64,000 nucleotides of DNA from Sulfuriferula sp047300855 (GTDB lineage: Bacteria; Pseudomonadota; Gammaproteobacteria; Burkholderiales; Sulfuriferulaceae), in assembly GCF_047300855.1 (NCBI RefSeq), contig NZ_CP170197.1, forward strand, positions 744,001-808,000, in the 5' to 3' direction. Shown here one piece after another: positions 16,137 to 24,872 of the stretch. Made by a program: the position numbers and the translations under genes. Numbering within the stretch: position 1 is the stretch's first letter; every line of letters begins with the position of its first letter. The notes below the pieces were generated by a model. It was not told the origin of the DNA. It saw nothing but the letters and a program-made list of their open reading frames with translations, and did no database searches.

Positions 16137-17279
16137 ATGGACTTCGTCCAGGGTATTCCGAATTTAAATATGACCGATTTGGCTGTCAGCGCTGCGTTGA
16201 CCAACACCTCTCCCCAGCTACCAATCAGCTGGTATTTCGATGCCCAGGTTTATGCGCTTGAGCAAGAATACCTGTTCGCCTGCGCGCCGGGCTATGTTGG
16301 CCATACGCTGATGGTGCCCAATGTGGGTGACTATCAGGTACTGGAAACGACGCACAATGCGGCCATGCTGGTGCATAACGCAAACGGTGTGGAAATGGTT
16401 TCCAACATTTGCCGTCACCGCCAGGCCATGATGTATGAGGGACGGGGCCACAGCAAAAACATCGTTTGCCCGCTGCACCGCTGGACCTATGACATGGAAG
16501 GCCGCCTGCTCGGCGCGCCGCATTTCCCCGGCAATCCCTGTCTTAATCTGGGCAAGACGCCCCTGCAAAACTGGAACGGCCTGCTGTTCACTGGCCAACG
16601 TGATGTGGCGCGCGATCTGGCCAGGCTGGGCGTGCTGCAAGACCTGGATTTTGACGGCTATATGCTCGACCGCGTGATGGTCGAGGATTACGACTTTAAC
16701 TGGAAGACTTTCATCGAAGTTTATCTGGAGGATTACCACGTCGAGCCTTTCCACCCAGGCCTGGGCAATTTCGTCACTTGCGCCGATCTCAAATGGGAAT
16801 ATGGCGACTGGTATAGCGTACAGACTGTTGGCGTAGCACGTGGTCTGGGCAAGCCGGGCACACCTGTGTATCAAAAATGGCAGGAGCAGGTGCTGCAATA
16901 CAATGCTGGCCAGGCCCCTCGCCAGGGGGCGATCTGGTTGACCTACTATCCCAACATCATGGTGGAGTGGTACCCGCATGTGCTGGTGATCAGCACGATT
17001 ATCCCTACCGGTATCGAATCCTGCCGCAATGTGGTGGAGTTTTATTATCCTGAAGATATTGCCCTGTTCGAACGTGAATTCGTGGAGGCCGAACAGGCCG
17101 CTTATAACGAAACCGCGCTCGAAGACGATGAAATTTGCCGCCGTATGCACCAGGGGCGCCGTGAACTTTACCGCCAGGGGCGCGATGAGGCGGGACCATA
17201 TCAATCTCCGATGGAAGACGGCATGGTGCATTTTCATGAATTCATTCGGCGCGAGATTGCACCGCATCTGAGCGAGTGA
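16137..17279 (+). CDS. Rieske-type aromatic ring-hydroxylating oxygenase, alpha subunit
   Basis: A protein of about 380 residues with a Rieske 2Fe-2S motif C-R-H...C-P-L-H (C-R-H-R-Q-A-M-M and N-I-V-C-P-L-H-R-W, about residues 90-115) and a C-terminal catalytic domain with D-Y-H-V-E-P-F-H-P-G-L, where the His pair would bind mononuclear iron. Such enzymes hydroxylate or demethylate aromatic or other C-H bonds using a separate reductase, which is absent here. Starts at GTG 16131, ATG 16137 or ATG 16170 are all possible because none has a clear ribosome site. It overlaps the exporter gene by 4 bases. Substrate unknown. Confidence 0.85.
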   Translation: MDFVQGIPNLNMTDLAVSAALTNTSPQLPISWYFDAQVYALEQEYLFACAPGYVGHTLMVPNVGDYQVLETTHNAAMLVHNANGVEMVSNICRHRQAMMYEGRGHSKNIVCPLHRWTYDMEGRLLGAPHFPGNPCLNLGKTPLQNWNGLLFTGQRDVARDLARLGVLQDLDFDGYMLDRVMVEDYDFNWKTFIEVYLEDYHVEPFHPGLGNFVTCADLKWEYGDWYSVQTVGVARGLGKPGTPVYQKWQEQVLQYNAGQAPRQGAIWLTYYPNIMVEWYPHVLVISTIIPTGIESCRNVVEFYYPEDIALFEREFVEAEQAAYNETALEDDEICRRMHQGRRELYRQGRDEAGPYQSPMEDGMVHFHEFIRREIAPHLSE

Positions 17280-18127
17280 AATCCGCCTGGATGCTGGTGG
17301 CGGGTTTGCTGTTCGCCATCAGGGGCGTGCTGGTCAAACTTGCTTCGGACCAGTTTTCCAGTGCCGAACTGGTGTTTTACCGGTCCCTGTTTGGCCTGGT
17401 GATGATTTACTGGGTGATCCGCCGCCGTCATCCACATCTCGCGCGGCCATTCTCCACCCAGCATTTGCGAGCTCATCTGGTGCGCAGTATTTCAGGCTTT
17501 GTCGCACTACTCCTGTTTTTCCATGCGATTGATGTGTTGCCGTTGGCAACGGCTGTAACGCTCAACTACACATCACCCTTGTTTCTGGCGTTATTGCTCA
17601 CCCTGTGGCACGGTGAAAAACCGCACTGGCCTCTGGTGGCGGGCGTGACGCTGGGGTTTTTCGGGGTGGTGTTGCTGTTGCGCCCAAGTCTTGAGAGTGC
17701 GCAATTGAGCGCCGGCCTGATGGGATTGGCATCGGGTTTCCTGGCGGGCGTGGCATATTTGAATCTGCGTGTTTTGAGCCGCATGGGTGAACCGGACTGG
17801 CGTACGGTATTTTATTTTACGCTGGTGTCCACGCTGGGCGCTGGCGCATGGGCGGCGAGGAATGGCTGGCACGCGATCAATGCACACGCAGCCTTGTTGG
17901 TGCTCGGTCTGGGAATCTCCGCCACGCTGGCGCAACTTGCTTTGACGCGCGCATATCGTCTTGGCAATGCCTTGGTAGTGGGCAGCCTCGCCTATAGCAC
18001 CGTAATTTTTGCCAGCTTGTTTGGCATGCTGTTATGGCATGAAATTTTACCGCTGCAGGCATGGCTGGGTATGGGACTTATTGTGATCAGCGGGCTGGTG
18101 GGTGTGCGTACAGTTGGGGCGAAATAA
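17276..18127 (+). CDS. EamA/DMT-superfamily transporter
   Basis: A 283-residue integral membrane protein with about ten hydrophobic helices in two EamA repeats, typical of drug/metabolite exporters. Its GTG start overlaps the stop of the Rieske oxygenase gene (GTGA), so the two are coupled and may act on related compounds; this link is inferred. Start M-K-S-A-W-M-L-V-A-G-L-L-F runs straight into the first helix. Confidence 0.9.
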   Translation: MKSAWMLVAGLLFAIRGVLVKLASDQFSSAELVFYRSLFGLVMIYWVIRRRHPHLARPFSTQHLRAHLVRSISGFVALLLFFHAIDVLPLATAVTLNYTSPLFLALLLTLWHGEKPHWPLVAGVTLGFFGVVLLLRPSLESAQLSAGLMGLASGFLAGVAYLNLRVLSRMGEPDWRTVFYFTLVSTLGAGAWAARNGWHAINAHAALLVLGLGISATLAQLALTRAYRLGNALVVGSLAYSTVIFASLFGMLLWHEILPLQAWLGMGLIVISGLVGVRTVGAK

Positions 18128-18204
18128 ATCCGGAGTGCACAGTTCTGAGGCGTAGCAACCACAATGAAATTTCACTAATTGCATGTTATTCAACAATAAA
18201 TTAT

Positions 18205-18221
18205 TTGGCATGGGATTTGCT
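18205..18221 (+). promoter_or_regulatory. Sigma-54 (RpoN) type promoter
   Basis: TTGGCATGGGATTTGCT matches the RpoN consensus TTGGCACG-N4-TTGCT at every key base except C to T at one position, with the -24 GG (18207-18208) and -12 GC (18219-18220) exactly spaced. Transcription would start near 18231. An upstream activator site was not identified with confidence. Confidence 0.65.
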
Positions 18222-18230
18222 TAATGTTAA

Positions 18231-18316
18231 TCGGAGCATGTGTTTACGAGTTAATGCATGTTTCATCTTCATCCTCCATGCGGTATTTCGGGCGTCTTCG
18301 GACGCCCGCTTTTTTT
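18231..18316 (+). ncRNA. Candidate sigma-54-dependent small RNA
   Basis: An approximately 86-base segment lies between the RpoN-type promoter and a strong terminator. It holds a pyrimidine-rich, probably unpaired stretch with TCCTCC (18272-18277), complementary to Shine-Dalgarno sites, as in trans-acting small RNAs. The only open frame (ATG at 18238 to TAG at 18342) runs through the terminator and has no properly spaced ribosome site, so a peptide is unlikely. Existence of the transcript is inferred from promoter and terminator placement. Confidence 0.5.
18289..18316 (+). terminator. Rho-independent terminator with UUCG tetraloop
   Basis: An 8-bp stem CGGGCGTC / GACGCCCG (18289-18296, 18301-18308) is capped by TTCG and followed by C-T7. 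It ends 62 bases before the next start codon and about 160 bases after the exporter stop, and fits best as the 3' end of the small RNA candidate. Confidence 0.85.
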
Positions 18317-18378
18317 GCCTGTCACCGACAACTCACTTATAGTTGTTCTCAGCTATCCACAACAATATCGGGAATTCC

Positions 18379-18723
18379 ATGATCAATATCTCTATCAGCG
18401 GCAATACTGTCCGCGCGGCCGTACTGGGCGAATTTACCTTGGCGGATTACCGCGAATTTGAACAGACCATCCTGTATGGCGTGAAGCTTGAAGGGCGAGT
18501 AAATCTATTGCTGGATTTGCGCGACATGCTCAAATTCACTGTGGATGTGGCGTGGGAAGAAATCAGTTTTGGTCGCGCGCATGCAGCTGATTTTGCCCGT
18601 GTTGCTGTCGTGGCCCAAAGCCAGTGGATGATCTGGAGCGCGTGGGTCACACGCCTGTTCGTGGAAGCGCAGATTCAGGTTTTCGAGGATTTGGAGGGGG
18701 CGGAGAACTGGCTGGCGGAATAA
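18379..18723 (+). CDS. SpoIIAA-like/STAS-fold protein
   Basis: A 114-residue soluble protein (M-I-N-I-S-I-S-G-N-T-V-R-A-A-V-L-G-E-F-T) with alternating strands and helices like the SpoIIAA-like (DUF3478) family, which includes light- or stress-related single-domain proteins of unclear function. I chose ATG 18379; the upstream in-frame TTG at 18343 would begin just behind the terminator. It stands alone between the small RNA candidate and the ribosomal protein operon. Confidence 0.75.
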   Translation: MINISISGNTVRAAVLGEFTLADYREFEQTILYGVKLEGRVNLLLDLRDMLKFTVDVAWEEISFGRAHAADFARVAVVAQSQWMIWSAWVTRLFVEAQIQVFEDLEGAENWLAE

Positions 18724-18799
18724 AGTTTGCCTCCAAGTTGCTTGCGTACTGACGCGGGTAACTATTGACGCCAGTATGGGATTGATGCACCGAGTACCA

Positions 18800-18828
18800 T
18801 TGAAAAATGCAGGAATAACCGGTACAAT
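18800..18828 (+). promoter_or_regulatory. Sigma-70 promoter of the rpsF operon
   Basis: TTGAAA (18800-18805), a 17-base spacer and TACAAT (18823-18828) lie 60 bases before rpsF. The roughly 55-base leader could hold an S6:S18 binding structure as described for other rpsF leaders, but I could not define it. Confidence 0.75.
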
Positions 18829-18888
18829 GCGCGGTTTCCCTTGCCCCACCGCCAACGCACGGGGGGCTTTAACCCAGAAGGAGTTTGC

Positions 18889-19281
18889 ATGCGTCATTAT
18901 GAAATCGTATTTATCGTGCACCCCGATCAGAGCGAGCAAGTGCCCGCAATGATCGAGCGCTATCGTGGCCAGATTGCAGCGCGAAATGGTCTGGTTCATC
19001 GTCTGGAAGACTGGGGCCGTCGTCAGATGGCTTATCCGATTCAGAAAGTCCACAAAGCCCACTATGTGTTGATGAACATCGAGTGCGACCAGGAAACCCT
19101 GGACGAGCTTGAGCATGGCTTCAAGTTCAATGATGCGGTGTTGCGTCAATTGACAGTGCGGATGGATGAGGCAGTCACAGCGCCATCGCCAATGATGAAG
19201 GAAGAGAAATCGCGCTCCCTGACCCAGCCGCCGGTTGAAGCCAAGCCCGAGCAGGCCGCTCCGGAAGCATCGGCTGCCTGA
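18889..19281 (+). CDS. rpsF: Ribosomal protein bS6
   Basis: A 130-residue S6 (M-R-H-Y-E-I-V-F-I-V-H-P-D-Q). The S6 domain covers 1-95 with W-G-R-R-Q-M-A-Y-P-I-Q-K and is followed by a Pro/Glu/Ala-rich tail. An AAGGAG ribosome site precedes the ATG. It pairs with S18, encoded two genes later, on the 30S platform. Confidence 0.97.
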   Translation: MRHYEIVFIVHPDQSEQVPAMIERYRGQIAARNGLVHRLEDWGRRQMAYPIQKVHKAHYVLMNIECDQETLDELEHGFKFNDAVLRQLTVRMDEAVTAPSPMMKEEKSRSLTQPPVEAKPEQAAPEASAA

Positions 19282-19285
19282 GTGC

Positions 19286-19582
19286 TTGGAAACCAACCGG
19301 CTGACGCTGACCGGCGTTGTTGCTGAACCCGAAGCGCTGCGTTATACCCCGGCTGGGGTACCCTTGGTGAACCTGCATATCCGCCATGAATCGCAGCAGA
19401 TGGAAGCAGGTGTAGTGCGCCGGGTAAATGTAGAGATGGCAGCGGTGGCAATCGGGGAAATAGCGCAAGGTATCAGTGCTCTACCCGGCGGCAGCCACAT
19501 CAGTGTGGAAGGTTTCCTGGCCCGAAAGAGTCCGCAGAGTAATCAGATCGTGCTGCATATTTGCAGCTTAAAAACAGTTTAG
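19286..19582 (+). CDS. priB: Primosomal replication protein PriB
   Basis: A 98-residue OB-fold single-strand DNA binding protein, with E-T-N-R-L-T-L-T-G-V-V at its start and V-x-V-E-G-F-L near the end, as in PriB. It helps PriA restart stalled forks. The start is a TTG at 19286, five bases after the rpsF stop, because no ATG or GTG fits; a longer frame from 19235 overlaps rpsF. The order rpsF-priB-rpsR-rplI is the standard one. Confidence 0.93.
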   Translation: METNRLTLTGVVAEPEALRYTPAGVPLVNLHIRHESQQMEAGVVRRVNVEMAAVAIGEIAQGISALPGGSHISVEGFLARKSPQSNQIVLHICSLKTV

Positions 19583-19595
19583 ATAGGAGTGCATC

Positions 19596-19865
19596 ATGCC
19601 TCGTCCAACCAATAGCAAAAACACCAAGCGCCGGGAAGGTTCCCGCCAGTTGTTCAAACGTCGCAAGTTCTGCCGCTTTACCGTTGAAGGTATCAAGTGG
19701 GTTGACTACAAAGACGTGGAAATCCTGAAAGATTTTGTCGCTGAAAACGGCAAGATCATCCCGGCCCGCATTACCGGGACCAAGACCCGGTATCAGCGTC
19801 AGCTCTCCACTGCCATCAAGCGCGCCCGCTTCCTGGCGCTGATGCCTTACACCGACCTGCATTAA
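19596..19865 (+). CDS. rpsR: Ribosomal protein bS18
   Basis: An 89-residue basic protein with F-K-R-R-K-F-C-R-F and the C-terminal half I-P-A-R-I-T-G-T-K-T-R-Y-Q-R-Q-L typical of S18, which forms a heterodimer with S6. Spacing to priB is 13 bases and to rplI 10 bases. Confidence 0.97.
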   Translation: MPRPTNSKNTKRREGSRQLFKRRKFCRFTVEGIKWVDYKDVEILKDFVAENGKIIPARITGTKTRYQRQLSTAIKRARFLALMPYTDLH

Positions 19866-19875
19866 GGAGACCGCC

Positions 19876-20325
19876 ATGCAAATCATTCTGATGGAAAAAG
19901 TGGTCAACCTGGGTACCCTGGGCGATGTGGTCAAGGTCAAGGACGGTTACGCGCGTAATTTTCTGATCCCGCAAGGCAAGGCCAAGCGCGCCACCAGCGC
20001 CAATCTCAAGCACTTCGAGGAAAAACGCGCCGAGCTGGAAAAAGCACATGCGGCCACATTGGCTGCGGCTCAGGCACGTGCCGAGAAACTGGCTGGTTTC
20101 ATGCTGCAGATTACGCAGAAGGCCGGTATGGATGGCCGCTTGTTCGGCTCCGTAACCAATGCGGATATTGCTGACGCGCTTAATGCGCAGGGCTTTGAAG
20201 TGGCCAAGGCGGAAGTGCGCATGCCGACGGGCCCGCTCAAGGCCATCGGTGATTTCCCCATCAGCGTCGCGATGCATGCCGATGTGGTGGCCGAGATTAC
20301 CGTTTCGGTGCTGGGCGAACACTAA
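19876..20325 (+). CDS. rplI: Ribosomal protein bL9
   Basis: A 149-residue two-domain L9: the N-terminal RNA-binding domain (M-Q-I-I-L-M-E-K-V, then G-Y-A-R-N-F-L-I-P), the long connecting helix rich in Lys/Glu/Ala, and a C-terminal domain with G-R-L-F-G-S-V-T. It closes the operon and is followed by a terminator. Confidence 0.97.
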   Translation: MQIILMEKVVNLGTLGDVVKVKDGYARNFLIPQGKAKRATSANLKHFEEKRAELEKAHAATLAAAQARAEKLAGFMLQITQKAGMDGRLFGSVTNADIADALNAQGFEVAKAEVRMPTGPLKAIGDFPISVAMHADVVAEITVSVLGEH

Positions 20326-20348
20326 GCCGGTTTCATAACCGCAGAAAA

Positions 20349-20373
20349 GGGGCTGAGTACAGCCCCTTTTTTT
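20349..20373 (+). terminator. Terminator of the rpsF operon
   Basis: A 7-bp stem GGGGCTG / CAGCCCC (20349-20355, 20360-20366) with loop AGTA is followed by T7, 24 bases past the rplI stop. Confidence 0.9.
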
Positions 20374-20450
20374 ATTGGATTTTCACCCAGCAGTCCGGGA
20401 CGCGTTAAAATGGCGCTTCGCGCTAAGCGCTGCCTCATTAAAACCAAGAC

Positions 20451-21836
20451 ATGGCCACATTCCGAAATACTGCTGATCCCGAACTCGCCGCGCTCAAGAT
20501 GCCGCCGCATTCCGTCGAGGCTGAGCAGTCCGTGCTGGGCGGGCTGTTGCTGGAAAACCACGCCTGGGAACGCATTGCTGACCTGATCAACCAGAATGAC
20601 TTTTACCGGCATGATCACAAGCTCATTTATCGCATGATCACCAAGCTGATCGAGCAGGGCAAGCCCGCCGACGTGGTGACCGTAGCCGAGTTGCTGGAAA
20701 ATCACGGCGAGCTTTCCAGTGTGGGTGGATTGGCCTATCTGGTCGCGCTGGCGCAGAACACGCCGTCTGCCGCCAATATCCGCCGCTACGCCGAGATCGT
20801 GCGCGAGCGCGCGGTCATGCGCAAACTGGTGGAAGTGGGCACCGAGATTGCCGAGTCCGCCTACAATCCGGCCGGCCGTTCGGCCAATGATCTGCTCGAC
20901 CAGGCCGAAGCCAAGGTGTTCGACATTGCCGAAGCGGGCGCGCGCAGCCAGCAGGGCTTTCTCGAAATCAAGCCCCTGCTCACCGAGGTGGTGGAGCGCA
21001 TCGACGAACTGTTCAGCCGCGACAACCAGAGCGATGTTACCGGCATACCCACCGGCTTTGCCGACCTGGATCAGAAAACGGCAGGTCTGCAGGCGGGCGA
21101 CCTGATTATCGTGGCCGGGCGGCCATCCATGGGCAAGACTGCGTTTTCGATCAACATGGGCGAAAACGTGGCAATTGACACCGGCCTGCCGGTAGCCATT
21201 TTCTCCATGGAAATGGGCGGGGCGCAGCTGGTCATGCGTATGCTGGGCTCCATCGGTCGCCTCGACCAGCACAAGATCCGCACCGGCCGCCTGCAGGATG
21301 ACGACTGGCAAAAGCTGACCTATGCGGTGGGTAAACTTAATGATGCGCCGATATTTATCGATGAAACGCCCGCGCTCAACGCCCTCGAACTGCGCGCCCG
21401 CGCGCGCCGCCTGCACCGTCAGTGCGGCAAGCTGGGGCTGATCATCATCGACTACCTGCAGCTGATGTCCAGTGTCAGCAGCGGTGAAAACCGCGCCACC
21501 GAGATTTCGGAAATATCGCGTTCGCTCAAGGCGCTGGCGAAAGAGCTGCAGGTGCCGGTAATCGCGCTGTCCCAGCTCAACCGCTCGCTGGAGCAACGTC
21601 CCAACAAGCGCCCGGTGATGTCCGACCTGCGCGAATCGGGCGCCATCGAGCAGGACGCCGACGTGATCCTGTTCATCTATCGCGACGAAGTCTACAACCC
21701 CGACAGCCCGGACAAGGGCAGCGCCGAGATCATTATCGGCAAGCAGCGGAACGGCCCCATCGGCACCGTACGCCTGACTTTCCTGGGCGAGCATACGCGC
21801 TTCGAGAACTACGCCAGCGGCGGCGGTAATTATTAA
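20451..21836 (+). CDS. dnaB: Replicative DNA helicase DnaB
   Basis: A 461-residue hexameric helicase. The N-terminal DnaB domain (P-P-H-S-V-E-A-E-Q-S-V-L-G) precedes a RecA-type motor with Walker A G-R-P-S-M-G-K-T, Walker B L-I-I-I-D-Y-L-Q-L-M and the C-terminal arginine/RGSG-like region S-D-L-R-E-S-G-A-I-E-Q-D-A. It unwinds DNA at the fork. No intein is present. It is followed by alr after 12 bases. Confidence 0.97.
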   Translation: MATFRNTADPELAALKMPPHSVEAEQSVLGGLLLENHAWERIADLINQNDFYRHDHKLIYRMITKLIEQGKPADVVTVAELLENHGELSSVGGLAYLVALAQNTPSAANIRRYAEIVRERAVMRKLVEVGTEIAESAYNPAGRSANDLLDQAEAKVFDIAEAGARSQQGFLEIKPLLTEVVERIDELFSRDNQSDVTGIPTGFADLDQKTAGLQAGDLIIVAGRPSMGKTAFSINMGENVAIDTGLPVAIFSMEMGGAQLVMRMLGSIGRLDQHKIRTGRLQDDDWQKLTYAVGKLNDAPIFIDETPALNALELRARARRLHRQCGKLGLIIIDYLQLMSSVSSGENRATEISEISRSLKALAKELQVPVIALSQLNRSLEQRPNKRPVMSDLRESGAIEQDADVILFIYRDEVYNPDSPDKGSAEIIIGKQRNGPIGTVRLTFLGEHTRFENYASGGGNY

Positions 21837-21848
21837 TTAAGCCGCGCA

Positions 21849-22919
21849 ATGTCACGCCCGCTTATCGCACGCATTCATCCCGCCGCACTGCAGAATAATC
21901 TGGCCGTAGCGCGGCGCCTTGCAGGGGATGCACGCATCATGGCCGTGATCAAGGCCAACGGTTATGGTCATGGTTTGCGCCGGGCGGCGCGGGCGCTGTG
22001 GGATGCGGACGGGTTCGCGGTAATGTCCCTGGAAGAAGCCGGCCACCTGCGCGATCTTGGCTGGGGCAAGCCCATCCTGCTGCTGGAAGGCATGTTCGAC
22101 GCGGCTGAACTGGCGGAGTGCGAGGCCCAGCGTGTCACCCTGGTCGTCCACCATGCCGAACAGATCGCCATGCTGGAACAGGCTCATCCCGTCAGCCCGT
22201 TTCCGGTATTCCTCAAGCTGAACAGCGGCATGAACCGGCTGGGATTCAAACCTGAGGATTTTCACGCGTCATTGGCGCGGTTGACGGCGTGTGCCAATGT
22301 GAGCGAAATCACCCTGATGAGCCATTTCGCCACCGCGGATGAGGCGGCTGGCGTGAGCGGCCAGCTTGAGATCATCCAGGCGGCGTTTACTGATCTGGAT
22401 CACCCCGTCAGTCTCGCCAATTCTGCCGCGCTGCTGCGTTACCGGGCGACGCGACGCGACTGGGTGCGCCCCGGCATCATGCTGTATGGGGCGTCGCCGT
22501 TTGCCGAGGAAGACGCTCATGCGCTGGATCTGCAGCCGGCGATGACCTTGTCGAGCCGCATTATTGCCGTGCAGACCCTGGCGTCCGGCGACGCGGTAGG
22601 CTACGGCGCCAGCTATATCGCCGATCGACCCATGCGCGTCGGCGTGGTGGCGTGCGGGTATGCCGATGGTTACCCGCGTCACGCGGGCACCGGCACGCCG
22701 ATTCTGGTGAATGGCCAGCGCACGCGCACGCTGGGGCGCGTTTCCATGGATATGCTGTGCGCCGATTTGACTGACATTCCCGGCGCCGGAGTCGGTGCGC
22801 CGGTGGTGCTATGGGGGAAAGGCCTGCCGGTGGAGGCGGTCGCCGCGGCTGCGGGCACCATCAGCTATGAGTTGTTGTGCGCCGTGGCGCAGCGCGTACC
22901 GATGAGCGAGGGAACATGA
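21849..22919 (+). CDS. alr: Alanine racemase
   Basis: A 356-residue PLP enzyme that makes D-alanine for peptidoglycan. The PLP lysine is in V-I-K-A-N-G-Y-G-H-G (about residue 35) and the second catalytic Tyr in V-G-Y-G-A-S-Y near 255. It follows dnaB closely and overlaps queF by four bases (ATGA). Confidence 0.95.
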   Translation: MSRPLIARIHPAALQNNLAVARRLAGDARIMAVIKANGYGHGLRRAARALWDADGFAVMSLEEAGHLRDLGWGKPILLLEGMFDAAELAECEAQRVTLVVHHAEQIAMLEQAHPVSPFPVFLKLNSGMNRLGFKPEDFHASLARLTACANVSEITLMSHFATADEAAGVSGQLEIIQAAFTDLDHPVSLANSAALLRYRATRRDWVRPGIMLYGASPFAEEDAHALDLQPAMTLSSRIIAVQTLASGDAVGYGASYIADRPMRVGVVACGYADGYPRHAGTGTPILVNGQRTRTLGRVSMDMLCADLTDIPGAGVGAPVVLWGKGLPVEAVAAAAGTISYELLCAVAQRVPMSEGT

Positions 22920-23746
22920 ATACACCGGAACAGTCATTGCTGGGAAAACCCGCCTGTTACCAGGCTGAATACGACCCCTCGCTATTGTTTCCCATCCCCC
23001 GTCAGGACAAACGCAACGAGATCGGCATCTGCGGCACGCTGCCGTTTTTCGGCGCGGATATCTGGAATGCCTACGAGGTTTCCTGGCTCAACCTGCGCGG
23101 CAAGCCGCAAGTTGCCATTGCGACTTTCATTATTCCCGCCGAGTCGCCCAATATCGTCGAGTCCAAGTCGTTCAAGCTGTATCTGAATAGCTACAACCAG
23201 ACCCGGCTGGACGGCACCGATACCCTGCTGGCGCGCCTGAAGGCCGATGTGTCGGCAGCCGTGGGCGCATCGGTACAAGTGCGCCTGACCCTGCCCGATG
23301 CGTTTGGCAATGTGGCTTTCGCAGAACTGGAGGGCCTGCCGCTGGACCGGCTGGATATCGAAGTGGACAGCTACGCGCCCAACCCGGCCTTGTTGCGTGC
23401 GTCGCAGGATGCCGAACCGGTCGAGGAAAAACTGGTATCCAACCTGCTCAAATCCAATTGTCTGGTCACCGGCCAGCCGGACTGGGGCAGCGTGCAAATT
23501 CACTATGTGGGCGCACCGATTGATCAGGCCGGGTTACTGCAATATCTGATTGGATTTCGCACCCATAATGAATTTCACGAGCAATGCGTGGAGCGCATTT
23601 TCATGGACGTGTTGCGCCAGTGCAAACCGCTCAAGCTCGCCGTCTACGCCCGTTACACACGGCGCGGCGGGCTGGACATCAACCCGTGGCGCAGCAATAT
23701 CAGCGGCAGCCCGTTGCCACCCAACCTGCGCTGCGCACGTCAATAA
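22916..23746 (+). CDS. queF: NADPH-dependent 7-cyano-7-deazaguanine reductase
   Basis: A 276-residue QueF of the long, two-domain type. The active-site Cys and Asp lie in S-N-C-L-V-T-G-Q-P-D-W-G-S, and the substrate-binding motif in F-R-T-H-N-E-F-H-E-Q-C-V-E. It reduces preQ0 to preQ1 for queuosine; tgt and queA are 34 kb away in this window. The start at 22916 is coupled to alr, which is preferred over an in-frame codon at 22877. Confidence 0.95.
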   Translation: MNTPEQSLLGKPACYQAEYDPSLLFPIPRQDKRNEIGICGTLPFFGADIWNAYEVSWLNLRGKPQVAIATFIIPAESPNIVESKSFKLYLNSYNQTRLDGTDTLLARLKADVSAAVGASVQVRLTLPDAFGNVAFAELEGLPLDRLDIEVDSYAPNPALLRASQDAEPVEEKLVSNLLKSNCLVTGQPDWGSVQIHYVGAPIDQAGLLQYLIGFRTHNEFHEQCVERIFMDVLRQCKPLKLAVYARYTRRGGLDINPWRSNISGSPLPPNLRCARQ

Positions 23747-23801
23747 ACCCGGGGAAAGCAGCAGCCCCGTGCGCTCCGTATGGTCAGTACCGTTTTCAGG
23801 A

Positions 23802-24872
23802 TTATCGGCCTGGCTGGGCGCGCTGGTATTGTACCGGCCAGTCCAGCTTGACGCCGAGCGCTGTGGCTGCGTGCAGCGGCCAGTACGGGTCGCGCAACAA
23901 CTCGCGGGCGAGCAGGACTGCATCCGCAAGTCCCGTGGCGACGATCTGCTCCGCCTGCTCGGGCGCGGTAATCAGCCCCACTGTGCCGACGGCGATACCG
24001 GCCTGGTTGCGGATTGCGGTGGCAAAGGGGGTCTGAAAGCCGGGCGCGACGGGGATTTTGGCGTATGGAACCAGAGCGCCGGAGGAACAATCGATCAGGT
24101 CAATGCCGATGGCTTTGAGCCAGTGCGCGAGCTGAATGGATTGCGCCAGATCCCAGCCGCCTTCTACCCAGTCGGTGGCCGAGATGCGCACAAAGAGCGG
24201 TAAATGTTGCGGCCATGCCGCGCGTACCGCACGGGCTACTTGGAGTGGAAAGCGGGTGCGATTTTCCAGCGAACCACCGTATTCATCGTTGCGCTGATTG
24301 CTGAGCGGAGACAGAAATTCGTGCAGCAAATAGCCGTGCGCGAAATGCAGCTCGACCACTTCGAAGCCTGCCTCTAGGCTGCGCTTGGCGGCCTCCACAA
24401 ACTGCGCGCAAATGACATCAAGCTGTGCCGGACTCAACTCGACCGGCATGGGCGATGTCGGCGAAAACGCCACGGGGCTAGGCGCTACCACCGGCCATGC
24501 GCCGGTATCAGCAGTCAATGCGCTGCCTCCGCGCCATGGCACATCGGTAGACGCCTTGCGCCCGGCGTGGGCAAGCTGGATCGCCGGCACCGCGCCGTGT
24601 TCCTTGATGAATTGGGCGATGGGAGCCAGCGCCCGCGCATGTTGCTCCGACCACAACCCCAAGTCTCCGGGAGAAATCCGCCCTTCCGGCGTGACCGCCG
24701 TTGCCTCGACCATCACCAGCCCCGCGCCACCCACCGCACGTGAACCCAGATGCACCAGATGCCAGTTGTTGGCAAGGCCGTCAGTCGCCGAATACTGGCA
24801 CATGGGCGAGACAAAAATCCGGTTTTTAAATTCCAGGTCACGCAGCTTGAATGGTGAAAAAAGTGTACTCAT
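23802..24872 (-). CDS. Old yellow enzyme family NADH:flavin oxidoreductase (YqjM-like)
   Basis: A 356-residue FMN TIM barrel. M-S-T-L-F-S-P-F-K-L-R-D-L opens the chain, with the YqjM-class Cys in V-S-P-M-C-Q-Y-S, substrate-binding motif Q-L-A-H-A-G-R-K, and H-F-A-H-G-Y-L-L-H-E-F-L. Such enzymes reduce activated C=C bonds or nitro groups using NAD(P)H. It is convergent with queF and separate from its neighbours. Physiological substrate unknown. Confidence 0.92.
   Translation of the reverse strand: MSTLFSPFKLRDLEFKNRIFVSPMCQYSATDGLANNWHLVHLGSRAVGGAGLVMVEATAVTPEGRISPGDLGLWSEQHARALAPIAQFIKEHGAVPAIQLAHAGRKASTDVPWRGGSALTADTGAWPVVAPSPVAFSPTSPMPVELSPAQLDVICAQFVEAAKRSLEAGFEVVELHFAHGYLLHEFLSPLSNQRNDEYGGSLENRTRFPLQVARAVRAAWPQHLPLFVRISATDWVEGGWDLAQSIQLAHWLKAIGIDLIDCSSGALVPYAKIPVAPGFQTPFATAIRNQAGIAVGTVGLITAPEQAEQIVATGLADAVLLARELLRDPYWPLHAATALGVKLDWPVQYQRAQPGR

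Noticed and set aside
18238..18342. 34-codon open frame inside the small RNA candidate
   Set aside because: It reads through a strong terminator stem and T7 run, and the only GGAG is one base from the ATG, too near for initiation.
20322..21794. 490-codon open frame opposite dnaB
   Set aside because: GC-rich codon use in dnaB leaves the opposite strand open; the product shows no domain and would overlap the whole of dnaB.
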